Shown: in pieces, positions 8,548 through 16,512 of the stretch
Layout of the letters: every line of letters begins with the position of its first letter
Position numbering within the stretch: position 1 is the stretch's first letter
Origin: an uncultured Bacteroidales bacterium
GTDB taxonomy: Bacteria > Bacteroidota > Bacteroidia > Bacteroidales > Paludibacteraceae
Direction: 5' to 3'
Assembly (NCBI GenBank): GCA_902771935.1
Contig: CACXYM010000001.1
Span: forward strand, 1 to 64,000
DNA: 64,000 nucleotides
Position numbers and translations under genes: made by a program
Notes under the pieces: model-generated
What the model saw: the letters and a program-made list of their open reading frames with translations, nothing else
What the model was told of the DNA's origin: nothing
The model's database searches: none

Positions 8548-9285
8548 CTACTTCTTGTTGTATTCAAGGATTTGGTTAAGGCCGATGAGAACGAGATTCT
8601 TCTCTAATTGAAAAGAGGTATTGCGGCTGTTATTGGCAATAAAGGGTGCATTTCCTCCGGTAAGCATAACCGTCAGTTGTTTCAGTTGGGCATTGAGGGA
8701 ACGAATATACCCTTTTACTTCGTAAACAATACCGCGGATGACTCCAGCAGCTATAGCGTCGCGGGTTGTCTTGCCAAATAGCGGAAGCAGTTCATTCTCT
8801 TCCACTTCAACCTGCGGCAGTTTCTTTGTCATGCGATGCAACATAGTGAGCCGCATCTTAATACCAGGAGCAATATTACCACCAACAAATTCGCCCTCAT
8901 CCGAAACAAAATCATAGGTAATAGCCGAACCTGCATCAATAATCAGAATATTCTGTTTCGGGCAAAGATATGCAGCACCAACAGCCGCAGCAAGACGGTC
9001 TTGGCCGAGTGTCTCGGGAGAGTTATATCCGTTGCGGATGGGAACTGGCGTAAAATGGTCAAAAAGCACAAAGTGCTTCGAAAGACGATTGAGCGCATTA
9101 ACAACAGCCGGTTCGATATTTACCACGGACGAGATGATACTATCCGAAATAGGATAAAGCGAGAAGAGTTTCTCTATATCCGAGGCAGCGAAGGACTTGT
9201 AGATAAAGTTCTTCACAATGCGTCCCTCGTCGTTAAAGAGTGCGACTTTGGTGCGCGAATTACCTTGGTCTATCGCTAAGTTCAA
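8548..9285 (-). CDS. coaX: Type III pantothenate kinase
   Basis: Phosphorylates pantothenate in the first step of coenzyme A synthesis; the type III enzyme is the usual form in Bacteroidetes. The 245-aa protein has the ASKHA-fold phosphate motif at the N-terminus (LAIDQGNSRTKVALF), GQDRLAAAVGA, and the second motif IIDAGSAITYDFV, followed by GGNIAPGIKMR. The start codon is TTG at 9285; no in-frame ATG is available between it and the upstream stop, and the family motif begins at once. It lies 26 nt downstream of an acyl-CoA synthetase, and both enzymes concern CoA. A strong hairpin at 8385-8419 follows. Confidence 0.95.
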   Translation of the reverse strand: MNLAIDQGNSRTKVALFNDEGRIVKNFIYKSFAASDIEKLFSLYPISDSIISSVVNIEPAVVNALNRLSKHFVLFDHFTPVPIRNGYNSPETLGQDRLAAAVGAAYLCPKQNILIIDAGSAITYDFVSDEGEFVGGNIAPGIKMRLTMLHRMTKKLPQVEVEENELLPLFGKTTRDAIAAGVIRGIVYEVKGYIRSLNAQLKQLTVMLTGGNAPFIANNSRNTSFQLEKNLVLIGLNQILEYNKK

Positions 9286-9311
9286 CGGATAAAGAACAAT
9301 TAATATGAATA

Positions 9312-10985
9312 TTATGCCTCCTCCAGCGAAGTATACAAGAAGCGTTTAATGGACTTCTTCGGCGTTTTTTCGAACTCGTGCGGGAAGAGTTTAATTTTAT
9401 TAATTTGCTCGTACGCGGCTATCTGCGCATTGAGGTCGCGGCGATTCTTCTCCATCTCTTCGTCCAAAGCCTCGTGGTCAAGACCTACAGCATCAACTGC
9501 ATCGTAATCCGGGCAAACGAGTGCTACCAGCGAACCGTCTTTCTGCTGAATAACCAATGATTCGAGCACATAGGGCATATTGTTGAGTTTCGTCTCAATC
9601 TCTTCCGGATAGATATTCTGTCCGTTCGGACCGAGAAGCATGCTCTTATTACGGCCTTTGATAAAGAGGAAGCCATCCTTATCGATATATCCAAGGTCAC
9701 CGGTCTTCAACCAGCCGTCTTTCGTGAACGTGTCTGCAGTTGCTTGCGCGTTGCGGTAATAACCATACATCAAGTTCTCACCGCGCACTTGGATTTCACC
9801 TATACCATCTTCGTTCGGATCCGCAATACGCATTTCCATATACCCTTCCAAGATCTTACCGCATGAATAGGTGCGAACCTCCGGATAGAAAGAAACGGTA
9901 ATAAGCGGAGCACACTCAGTCATACCATATCCTACAGTCAGCGGGAATTTAATACGACGGAAGAATGCTTCTACTTCTGCATTAAGCGGAGCGCCACCAA
10001 GGATAAGTTGCTTGAACTCTCCACCAAAGGCATTGATGAGTTGCTGGCGAATCTTACTGAGCACTACTTCATCCAAGAAAGGCACTTTCATCACCCAACT
10101 AACCGGTGCCTTTGCAATCTGAGGTGCTATCTGCTTCTTATATATCTTCTCCACAATAAGAGGCACAGAAACGATAGCGGTCGGCTTTACTTCCGCAAAG
10201 GCTTGCAATAACAATTTCGGAGAAGGAGTACGACCGATAAAGTACGTATGACCACCATGAGCCAACGAACCAAGGAAGTCCACTATACAACCATAAGCAT
10301 GAGCTAACGGCAAGAAAGCGACATGACGGCAACCCGGATACTGGTAACCGGACTCTCCAAAGAACTTCACTTGTGCGGCAAGAGCATTACACGGAGTGAT
10401 AACACCTTTTGAAAAGCCTGTCGTACCGGAAGTATAGTTGATAGAAGCCACTTCGCCATTATCACGGTCATCATACACTACATTCTCTTTAGTGAAACCG
10501 TTCGGATATTCTTTTTGGAAGAGGTCTTCTACATCCTGCCACGTAAACTCTTTGTGCGTACGAGCCAGCAATTTGAAGTTCTGTAGCGAATAAACCGACT
10601 TAATCTCCTCGAGTTGGTCCAAATCCATTCCGTCCCAGATAAGGTCGGAAACGAACAACAATTTAGCACCCGAGTGATTGGTAATATGTTGCGCATCATT
10701 AGCTTTGAAGTCGTGCAAAATAGGCACAATTATAGCTCCGTAGGTCACAGTGGCAAGATATACAATAACCCAGTTACTGCAGTTTTTGCCCATCACGGCT
10801 ATCTTGTCGTCTTTTCTGATTTTGTACTGTCTAAACAGCAAGTGCAGACGAGCAATTTGCGCCGCTACTTCTCCGTATGTGAGCGTAAAAGACGTGCCAT
10901 AATCAGTAACCGCCTCTCTGTCCCAGTTGTCTTGGAAGGAGCGCTGATACATTTTTACTAAATTGTCTTGATCTGATGTCAACAT
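9312..10985 (-). CDS. AMP-dependent (long-chain) acyl-CoA synthetase, copy 1
   Basis: An adenylate-forming enzyme that would activate a fatty acid with ATP and join it to CoA. The 557-aa protein has the P-loop-like A3 motif YTSGTTGFSKGV near residue 190, the A5 motif VGYGMTECAPLI, the A7 motif GWLKTGDLGYID, and the C-terminal Lys-bearing KTPKKSIKRFLY. It is very similar along its whole length to the next gene upstream (11019-12686), so the two are tandem paralogs, with 33 nt between them. The substrate chain length cannot be told from sequence. Likely cotranscribed with that paralog and with coaX downstream. Confidence 0.93.
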   Translation of the reverse strand: MLTSDQDNLVKMYQRSFQDNWDREAVTDYGTSFTLTYGEVAAQIARLHLLFRQYKIRKDDKIAVMGKNCSNWVIVYLATVTYGAIIVPILHDFKANDAQHITNHSGAKLLFVSDLIWDGMDLDQLEEIKSVYSLQNFKLLARTHKEFTWQDVEDLFQKEYPNGFTKENVVYDDRDNGEVASINYTSGTTGFSKGVITPCNALAAQVKFFGESGYQYPGCRHVAFLPLAHAYGCIVDFLGSLAHGGHTYFIGRTPSPKLLLQAFAEVKPTAIVSVPLIVEKIYKKQIAPQIAKAPVSWVMKVPFLDEVVLSKIRQQLINAFGGEFKQLILGGAPLNAEVEAFFRRIKFPLTVGYGMTECAPLITVSFYPEVRTYSCGKILEGYMEMRIADPNEDGIGEIQVRGENLMYGYYRNAQATADTFTKDGWLKTGDLGYIDKDGFLFIKGRNKSMLLGPNGQNIYPEEIETKLNNMPYVLESLVIQQKDGSLVALVCPDYDAVDAVGLDHEALDEEMEKNRRDLNAQIAAYEQINKIKLFPHEFEKTPKKSIKRFLYTSLEEA

Positions 10986-11018
10986 AGTCGTGTTTATTTG
11001 GTTTTGTTAGGTTGATAA

Positions 11019-12686
11019 CTAATCTTGGTGAGTATAGAGGAAACGCTTAATTGATTTCTTTGGAGTTTTCTCAAACTCGTGCGGATACACTTCAACTTTA
11101 GCTACTTGCTCATAGGAAGCTATTTGCGCATTGAGATTACGACGGTTAGTCTCCATGGCAGCTTCAACCATTTCTTGAGTCAAGTGATCCGCATCAACTG
11201 CCGTGAAGTCAGGACAAACAAGAGCTACAATCTGGTCACCACGTTGCATCACAAGAGACTCCATGACATAAGGCATGTTATTGAGGATAGATTCTATCTC
11301 CTCCGGGAAGATATTTTGACCGGAAGGACCAAGAATCATGTTTTTGTCACGGCCTTTAATGAAAATGAGACCATCTTCGTCCAAGTAACCAAGGTCACCT
11401 GTCTTGAGCCAGCCGTCTTTCGTGAAGATAAGACGTGTAGCCTCTTCATTTTTATAATAACCGTTCATTAAGTTCTCACCGCGTACTTGCAGTTCGCCGA
11501 TACCTTGCTCGTTCTTATCTTCTACGCGCACTTCCATAAGATTAGGTAACGGGTAACCGCAGCTCTGTAACTTATAGTCTTTCCAGTTCACGTAAGAAAT
11601 AAGTGGAGCGCATTCGGTCATACCATATCCCACAGTGTACGGGAAACGAATACGTTTGAGGAAGGAGTCAACTTCCTGGTTAAGTGGAGCACCACCAATA
11701 ATTACTTGGTCCACACAGCCGCCGAATGCGTCTAACAACGCTTGGCGTAATTTAGAGAGTACAACCTCATCCAAGAAAGGCACTTTCATCACCCAACTTA
11801 CAGGCGGTTTGGATATTTGAGGAACAACCTTGTTCTTATATATTTTCTCCAAAATGAGAGGTACAGTCAGCACACAAGTAGGTTTTACTTCGGCAAACGC
11901 TTGCATCAATACTTTCGGAGACGGAGTCTTACCTACTAACCAAGAATGGCCACCGGCACAGAAGTTACTGAGGAAGTCAAACGCGCAACCGAAAGAGTGC
12001 GCTAACGGCAGGAATACCACATGACGGCTACCCTTGTGAGTCACACCCGCTTCGCAGCAGAATTGCACATTACCGGCCAAGGCATTTAGAGATGTTATCA
12101 CACCTTTCGAGAAACCTGTCGTACCTGAGGTATAAACAAAAGCTGCAAGATCTTTGTTCGTCTTCTCGGTGTAGTGAATTTCATCTTTCTTCAGACCTTT
12201 CGGATGAAGACGTTTGAACTCTTCGAGCACGGCACTAACTGTTACTTTTGTATGTTCAATGCTCGGCGCAGTTGCCAAAGGCTCATAGTCGTTAAGCGAG
12301 AATACACCCACCACTTGCTCCATTTGATCTATATCCATATTCTCATACAGAGACTCAGCAATAAAGAGAAGTTTGGACTCAGAGTGGTTGATGATGTGCA
12401 AGGCATCATTAGCGCGGAAGTCTTGCAGAATCGGCACAATTATAGCGCCATAAGTGACTGCTGCCAAATAAGTTGTTGTCCAACTGCTCGTATTTTTACC
12501 CATCAGGGAAATACGATCGTTCTTTTCAATACCACAGGTGCGGAATAAAATGTGTAACTTCTCAATCTGAGTCGCCACATCTGCATAAGTCATCGAATTC
12601 GATGTACCATAATCGGTGAATGCGTAGTCATCCCAGTTGTCCAGGATTGAGTTACGCAAAGTGTCAATAAAATTAGTTTGTATCAT
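11019..12686 (-). CDS. AMP-dependent (long-chain) acyl-CoA synthetase, copy 2
   Basis: The tandem paralog of the gene at 9312-10985. The 555-aa protein has the same motifs in the same order: YTSGTTGFSKGVITSLNALA, VGYGMTECAPLISY, GWLKTGDLGYLDEDG, LGPSGQNIFPEEIE and KTPKKSIKRFLY. The long shared segment PPVSWVMKVPFLDEVVLSK is nearly identical in both, while the substrate-binding middle region differs (for example VNWKDYKLQSCGYPLPNLM here). This suggests an old duplication with possible change in substrate. The gene starts 25 nt after the small membrane protein gene and is probably driven by the promoter at 13180-13211. Confidence 0.93.
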   Translation of the reverse strand: MIQTNFIDTLRNSILDNWDDYAFTDYGTSNSMTYADVATQIEKLHILFRTCGIEKNDRISLMGKNTSSWTTTYLAAVTYGAIIVPILQDFRANDALHIINHSESKLLFIAESLYENMDIDQMEQVVGVFSLNDYEPLATAPSIEHTKVTVSAVLEEFKRLHPKGLKKDEIHYTEKTNKDLAAFVYTSGTTGFSKGVITSLNALAGNVQFCCEAGVTHKGSRHVVFLPLAHSFGCAFDFLSNFCAGGHSWLVGKTPSPKVLMQAFAEVKPTCVLTVPLILEKIYKNKVVPQISKPPVSWVMKVPFLDEVVLSKLRQALLDAFGGCVDQVIIGGAPLNQEVDSFLKRIRFPYTVGYGMTECAPLISYVNWKDYKLQSCGYPLPNLMEVRVEDKNEQGIGELQVRGENLMNGYYKNEEATRLIFTKDGWLKTGDLGYLDEDGLIFIKGRDKNMILGPSGQNIFPEEIESILNNMPYVMESLVMQRGDQIVALVCPDFTAVDADHLTQEMVEAAMETNRRNLNAQIASYEQVAKVEVYPHEFEKTPKKSIKRFLYTHQD

Positions 12687-12711
12687 TATGTTTTTTACCT
12701 AAAAATATTTA

Positions 12712-13137
12712 TTATTGCATTGGAACATCCAGCAAATTATCCTCTTTCGGCGCTACTGGAGCATCATTCTCAATAATCTTATCTACGATAAACTGACTAT
12801 TGCCACGCCAAGGCAATGTACCGAGATAGCGTTTCCAGTGCAGTTTAATCTGACGACCGGAACGCTGGTCAATCTCATTTGCCACTTTCTCGTCAGCAAC
12901 CGAGAACTTGAATTCGTTAGATTGAATAGTTGCATTCGAGTTCTTCGAATTGTAACCGGTCTGAATCATTTTTCCCTCATAGGTCTTAAAAATAAAACCC
13001 TCTTTTTGGAAGTAGTTGATGTCACCCTCATTAATTCCTTCGCTATAAACAAAGCAGAACTTAATGAAAATAAATGCAGCCAAAGCGACTACTAAGATAG
13101 CTGTTGTCCAGCCGATAATTTTACCTTTCGTTGTCAT
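12712..13137 (-). CDS. Small membrane-anchored protein of unknown function
   Basis: A 141-aa protein that I do not recognise. From the ATG at 13137 it has a short basic N-terminus (MTTKGKIIGW), one hydrophobic helix near residues 9-29, and a polar extracytoplasmic part containing GYNSKNSNATIQSNEFKFSV and HWKRYLGTLPWRGNSQFIVD. An upstream in-frame start would add 15 residues and overlap the promoter at 13180. Similar short proteins in Bacteroides are sometimes labelled 6-phosphogluconate dehydrogenase, which this length and sequence do not support. It is first in a run with the two acyl-CoA synthetases. Confidence 0.75.
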   Translation of the reverse strand: MTTKGKIIGWTTAILVVALAAFIFIKFCFVYSEGINEGDINYFQKEGFIFKTYEGKMIQTGYNSKNSNATIQSNEFKFSVADEKVANEIDQRSGRQIKLHWKRYLGTLPWRGNSQFIVDKIIENDAPVAPKEDNLLDVPMQ

Positions 13138-13179
13138 ATCATTATTTAGTTTAAGTACACATTTATTCAAATTAGCGCG

Positions 13180-13211
13180 CAAAAGTACAAATTATTTTTT
13201 AATCCCGCAAA
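13180..13211 (-). promoter_or_regulatory. Promoter overlapping the 3' end of cinA
   Basis: On the minus strand, TTTG (plus 13208-13211), 20 nt, TACTTTTG (plus 13180-13187). The -33 box lies inside the last codons of cinA. It would drive the small membrane protein and the two acyl-CoA synthetases separately from the gyrA operon. Confidence 0.75.
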
Positions 13212-14443
13212 TATTTTATTAATTTTGTCAGCGCTTTTGTACATGCGCGGGTAGTTATTTGGTCACGGGAACCGGTTAAGTGCAGCAATTCGCTATAAAC
13301 AGCATCAGGGGTAGCAACGGCTATCCACACGGTTCCGACAGGTTTGTCTTTCGTGCCTCCAGAGGGCCCAGCGACACCCGAAGTAGCAATCGCATAATCG
13401 GTGCCACAAACACGCCGAGCACCTTCCGCCATTTGTGTCACTACCTGTTCGCTTACTGCACCATACTGCTCAAGATACGCTTTAGATACGCTTAAGATAC
13501 GCTGCTTAACGGAATTGTCATAGGCAACTACACTACCATAGTAAAACTCGGAACTACCTGCGTGCTTATTAAGAAGCGAAGCCAACTTACCTCCCGTACA
13601 ACTTTCAGCCGTGGAGATAGTGGCACCTTTGGCTTTGAGTAATTCACCGGCAACCACCTCAAGCGGTTGATCCTCAACGGCAATCAGCCATTCCGCCACA
13701 AGTGCCTCCAAGTTGGCTATTTGCACATTGATTTGCTGTTCTGCTGTGGTATCGTTTTTATCAAAGTAACCACTTAAGCGTAAGCGAATAATGCCATCTT
13801 TAGGCAAGTAAGCCAAATGCATCGTTCCAGGCAGAGCATCTTCCCATTGTTCAATATGTATCGCCAAAGCAGATTCCGGAATGCCTGCTACCTGAATAGT
13901 ACGATGAATAATCGTTTCGTTAGTAGGTCTATGCTTGGCCAGATACGGCATAACCTGCTCAATCATAGCCACTTCCATCTCGTACGGCACACCTGGAAGT
14001 GAGAATAACAATTTGCCATCTTGCTCAAAAACCATCAATGGCGCCGAACCTACTCTATTGGGCAATACTGTACATTTATCCGGCACAAGCCACTGCGTTT
14101 CGGTAAGACGGTTCAATACGTCAGGACGATTACAATACAATTGCTTAACATGCTGTTCCACATCGCAAGATGGCACTAATTTGGCGCCAAAGAAATCACA
14201 CAACACATGCTTCGTAATATCATCTTTAGTCGGACCCAAACCACCTGTTGTGATCACAATGTCAACTCTCGACAGCGACTCAGCAACCGCTCGGCGGATA
14301 TGTTCACCATCATCGTGAACGGAAGTTACTTGGTAAATTTCAACACCTACCTTATTGAGTTCCTGCGCCATAAAAGCCGAATTGGTATCCACCACTTGGC
14401 CAATAAGCAACTCGTCACCTATTGTAATTATTTCTGCTCGCAT
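13199..14443 (-). CDS. cinA: CinA family protein (nicotinamide-nucleotide amidohydrolase / competence-damage protein)
   Basis: A two-domain protein of 414 aa from the ATG at 14443 (RAEIITIGDELLIGQ). The N-terminal MoaB/Mog-like domain shows VITTGGLGPTKDDITK; family members have ADP-ribose pyrophosphatase activity. The C-terminal PncC domain shows STAESCTGGKLASLL and YAIATSGVAGPSGGTKDKPVGTVWIA, and would deamidate NMN for pyridine-nucleotide recycling. Longer in-frame starts at 14455 and 14488 exist but lie deeper inside the upstream DUF3109 gene; 14443 already overlaps it by 16 nt. The PncC part contains a three-copy 11-bp repeat (13473-13505). Last gene of the gyrA operon. Confidence 0.94.
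   Translation of the reverse strand: MRAEIITIGDELLIGQVVDTNSAFMAQELNKVGVEIYQVTSVHDDGEHIRRAVAESLSRVDIVITTGGLGPTKDDITKHVLCDFFGAKLVPSCDVEQHVKQLYCNRPDVLNRLTETQWLVPDKCTVLPNRVGSAPLMVFEQDGKLLFSLPGVPYEMEVAMIEQVMPYLAKHRPTNETIIHRTIQVAGIPESALAIHIEQWEDALPGTMHLAYLPKDGIIRLRLSGYFDKNDTTAEQQINVQIANLEALVAEWLIAVEDQPLEVVAGELLKAKGATISTAESCTGGKLASLLNKHAGSSEFYYGSVVAYDNSVKQRILSVSKAYLEQYGAVSEQVVTQMAEGARRVCGTDYAIATSGVAGPSGGTKDKPVGTVWIAVATPDAVYSELLHLTGSRDQITTRACTKALTKLIKYLRD
13473..13505. repeat. 11-bp tandem repeat inside cinA, three copies
   Basis: Plus-strand unit AGATACGCTTW at 13473, 13484 and 13495. Three 11-bp units equal 33 nt, so the array keeps frame and codes for the segment around QRILSVSKAYL. Confidence 0.8.
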
Positions 14444-15012
14444 TGTTTCTTCCATTCGCTGGCCGTTAATTCCAGTTCGGCGTACCATGCTTCGCCAAAG
14501 CGACGCACTAACGGTTCACGCAGAAACTGATGTAACGGTATATGTTTCTTTTTACCTAATTGTCTGGCACAGTGACAGATATCCCATCTATGATATTCCA
14601 CTCCTGTATAGTTCCCTACCCGCGTCAGACGAATCGGATAGAGGTGGCATGATATAGGTTTCTTAAACCCTATTTTGCCGGCATTATAGGCTTTCTCGAT
14701 AAGGCAATAGCACCAACCATTATGATCCGTCCGCGCAAAGATGCAATCTTTGTCGTTGACAATAGACGTCACGCGCTCGCCGGAAGGATCGAGATAAGAA
14801 ATCCCTTGTTTCTCCACCACAGCTCGTGCTTCTTTGGTCATATCCGGAAGCAAGATAGGCATGATTTGCTCAATCTCTGCCACTTCTTCATCTGAAACAG
14901 GAGCACCCGCATCACCTTCAATACAGCAGCAGCCGCGACAGGTATCCAAGTCGCAACAGAACTCCTTTTCTATAACATCCAGACTGACTAATGTATTTTG
15001 TATCAGGAACAT
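14428..15012 (-). CDS. DUF3109 family cysteine-rich protein
   Basis: A 194-aa protein of the DUF3109 family, common in Bacteroidetes and of unknown function. It is rich in cysteines in spaced groups: FCCDLDTCRGCCCIEGDAG at the N-terminus, KDCIFA, GWCYCLIEKAY, SCHLYPIRL and WDICHCA. This pattern suggests an iron-sulfur or zinc centre, as in the related YkgJ/CxxCxxCC family; that is inference. No signal peptide, so cytoplasmic. It overlaps mntP by 10 nt and cinA by 16 nt, so translation is probably coupled. Confidence 0.88.
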   Translation of the reverse strand: MFLIQNTLVSLDVIEKEFCCDLDTCRGCCCIEGDAGAPVSDEEVAEIEQIMPILLPDMTKEARAVVEKQGISYLDPSGERVTSIVNDKDCIFARTDHNGWCYCLIEKAYNAGKIGFKKPISCHLYPIRLTRVGNYTGVEYHRWDICHCARQLGKKKHIPLHQFLREPLVRRFGEAWYAELELTASEWKKQCEQK

Positions 15013-15557
15013 AAACCTTCAATACAAATCTTTACACCCAAGCCGATAAGCACCAAACCGCCTATCAGTTCCATGTTTATCTTCAGTTTGCCTACGTACA
15101 CGCCAAGCAGATAACCACCTAAAGAGAATAAGGCCGTGATACCGCCAATCGTCACAACAGACGGATAAAGCCATTCGGGATAAGGTACGAACAACAGACC
15201 GGTTGCTAACACGTCCACGCTCGTCGCAACTGCCAAAAGAAGCAGATTACTTAATCGCCAGTTAGCGTGTTTCTCCACCTCCTTGTCTTCATGATAGGAT
15301 TCCCAAATCATCTTTACACCAAGGAAGCCCAGCAAACCGAGTGCTATCCACGGAGCATAAACACGCATAAAATCGACAAACAGTGTGCCGGCATAATAGC
15401 CTATAATAGGCATTCCCATATGAAAAAGACCAAAGATAGTAGCCATCAGAACAGCCCGAGGATGCCATCTGCGATGAAGGAGCCCCTGCACAGTTGAAAC
15501 TGCACAGCAATCCATCGCCAAACCGATGCCCATCACTATCACATTTAACCAATCCAT
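15003..15557 (-). CDS. mntP: MntP-family manganese efflux pump
   Basis: A 184-aa protein with six predicted membrane helices, the MntP fold. Conserved acidic residues lie in helix 1 (VMGIGLAMDCCAVS) and helix 4 (LLAVATSVDVLATGLLF), as in the family. Between helices 3 and 4 is a charged cytoplasmic loop (YHEDKEVEKHANWR). MntP exports excess Mn2+. It overlaps def by 1 nt and DUF3109 by 10 nt. E. coli mntP has a Mn-sensing leader; here the gene is buried in an operon and no such leader is seen. Confidence 0.92.
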   Translation of the reverse strand: MDWLNVIVMGIGLAMDCCAVSTVQGLLHRRWHPRAVLMATIFGLFHMGMPIIGYYAGTLFVDFMRVYAPWIALGLLGFLGVKMIWESYHEDKEVEKHANWRLSNLLLLAVATSVDVLATGLLFVPYPEWLYPSVVTIGGITALFSLGGYLLGVYVGKLKINMELIGGLVLIGLGVKICIEGLCS

Positions 15558-16105
15558 CAGTGCTTGTATTTATATCGCGCTACGGTTTTGCCTTTGGCAA
15601 TATTAGTTAGTTTACCTTTCACGAACTGCTTGCGAATAGGCGAAATACGGTCGGTGAAAACGTGCGCTTCAAGGTGATCGTATTCATGTTGCACAATACG
15701 TGCTTTGAAGTCGGTAAAAGTCTCCTCATGCCACTTAAAATCGGCATCCTGATAGCGGATAGTGATGGTCTTTGGACGCACCACATTCTCAGAAATACCG
15801 GGCAAAGAAAGACATCCTTCGCTGTAGGAAACAGTTTCGTCGGAAGCATCAATAATCTCAGGATTGATAAACACTTGCTTGAAGTCCACACACTCGGGAT
15901 AATCTTCGCCAAGTTCAGTTCCATCCACGATAAAGAGCCGCAGCGACTTGCCTATTTGCGGTGCAGCAAGACCACAACCTTCCGCGGCAGTAAGAGTCTC
16001 TTGCATATCCGCGACGAGTTGTTTTATATCTACTGTCCCTTGCTCCACTTCTTCTGTCGGTTTGCGAAGCACAGCTTGTCCATATAAATAAATCGGTAGT
16101 ATCAT
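15557..16105 (-). CDS. def: Peptide deformylase
   Basis: Removes the formyl group from the N-terminal methionine of new proteins. The 182-aa protein has all three deformylase motifs: GCGLAAPQIG (residues 43-52), EGCLSLPG with the metal-ligand Cys, and QHEYDHLEAHVF with the two His ligands and catalytic Glu. Start: the ATG at 16105 begins MILPIYLYGQAVLRKP, the family N-terminus; an upstream in-frame start would add 11 residues read from the ruvX end. It overlaps ruvX by 4 nt (ATGA). Confidence 0.97.
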   Translation of the reverse strand: MILPIYLYGQAVLRKPTEEVEQGTVDIKQLVADMQETLTAAEGCGLAAPQIGKSLRLFIVDGTELGEDYPECVDFKQVFINPEIIDASDETVSYSEGCLSLPGISENVVRPKTITIRYQDADFKWHEETFTDFKARIVQHEYDHLEAHVFTDRISPIRKQFVKGKLTNIAKGKTVARYKYKH

Positions 16106-16512
16106 AATGTCGTCAAGTAATCTTCCAAAATTATACACGCAGCTATTTTGTCCACTACAGCCTTGTCGCGACGATCTTTCTTCTTCATTCCTCCGGCAAT
16201 CATAGCCTGATGAGCTATCGTCGACGTAAAGCGTTCGTCGTACTCAACCAGTGGAATTGCAGGAAATTGTTTCCTGAACCAGCCCATAAAGGGCCGAATA
16301 AAACGCATAGAGTCACTGTCTTCGCCGTTGAGTTGAGTAGGATGACCTATCACAACCCTGTCTATCTCACCTTTCGCCAACTCGGCTATCAGCCACTCTT
16401 GCAAGGCTTTCGTCTCAATCGTAAGCAATGGATTAGCCGTTATGCGGAGTATATCCGTAACGGCTAATCCTGTACGTTTCTGACCGTAGTCTATAGCTAA
16501 AATCCTACCCAC
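16102..16512 (-). CDS. ruvX: Holliday junction resolvase-like protein (YqgF)
   Basis: A 136-aa RNase H-fold protein of the YqgF/RuvX family, linked to 16S rRNA 5'-end maturation and, by fold, to junction resolution. It has the N-terminal acidic motif ILAIDYGQKRTGLAVTD, VIGHPTQLNGEDS, VEYDERFTS and the C-terminal DKIAACIILEDYL, carrying the expected catalytic Asp/Glu residues. Length is normal. It abuts the TPR gene with no gap and overlaps def by 4 nt. Confidence 0.95.
   Translation of the reverse strand: MGRILAIDYGQKRTGLAVTDILRITANPLLTIETKALQEWLIAELAKGEIDRVVIGHPTQLNGEDSDSMRFIRPFMGWFRKQFPAIPLVEYDERFTSTIAHQAMIAGGMKKKDRRDKAVVDKIAACIILEDYLTTL

Noticed and set aside
12712..13137. 6-phosphogluconate dehydrogenase
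   Set aside because: Related short proteins carry this label in databases, but a 141-aa single-helix protein without a dinucleotide-binding motif cannot be that enzyme.
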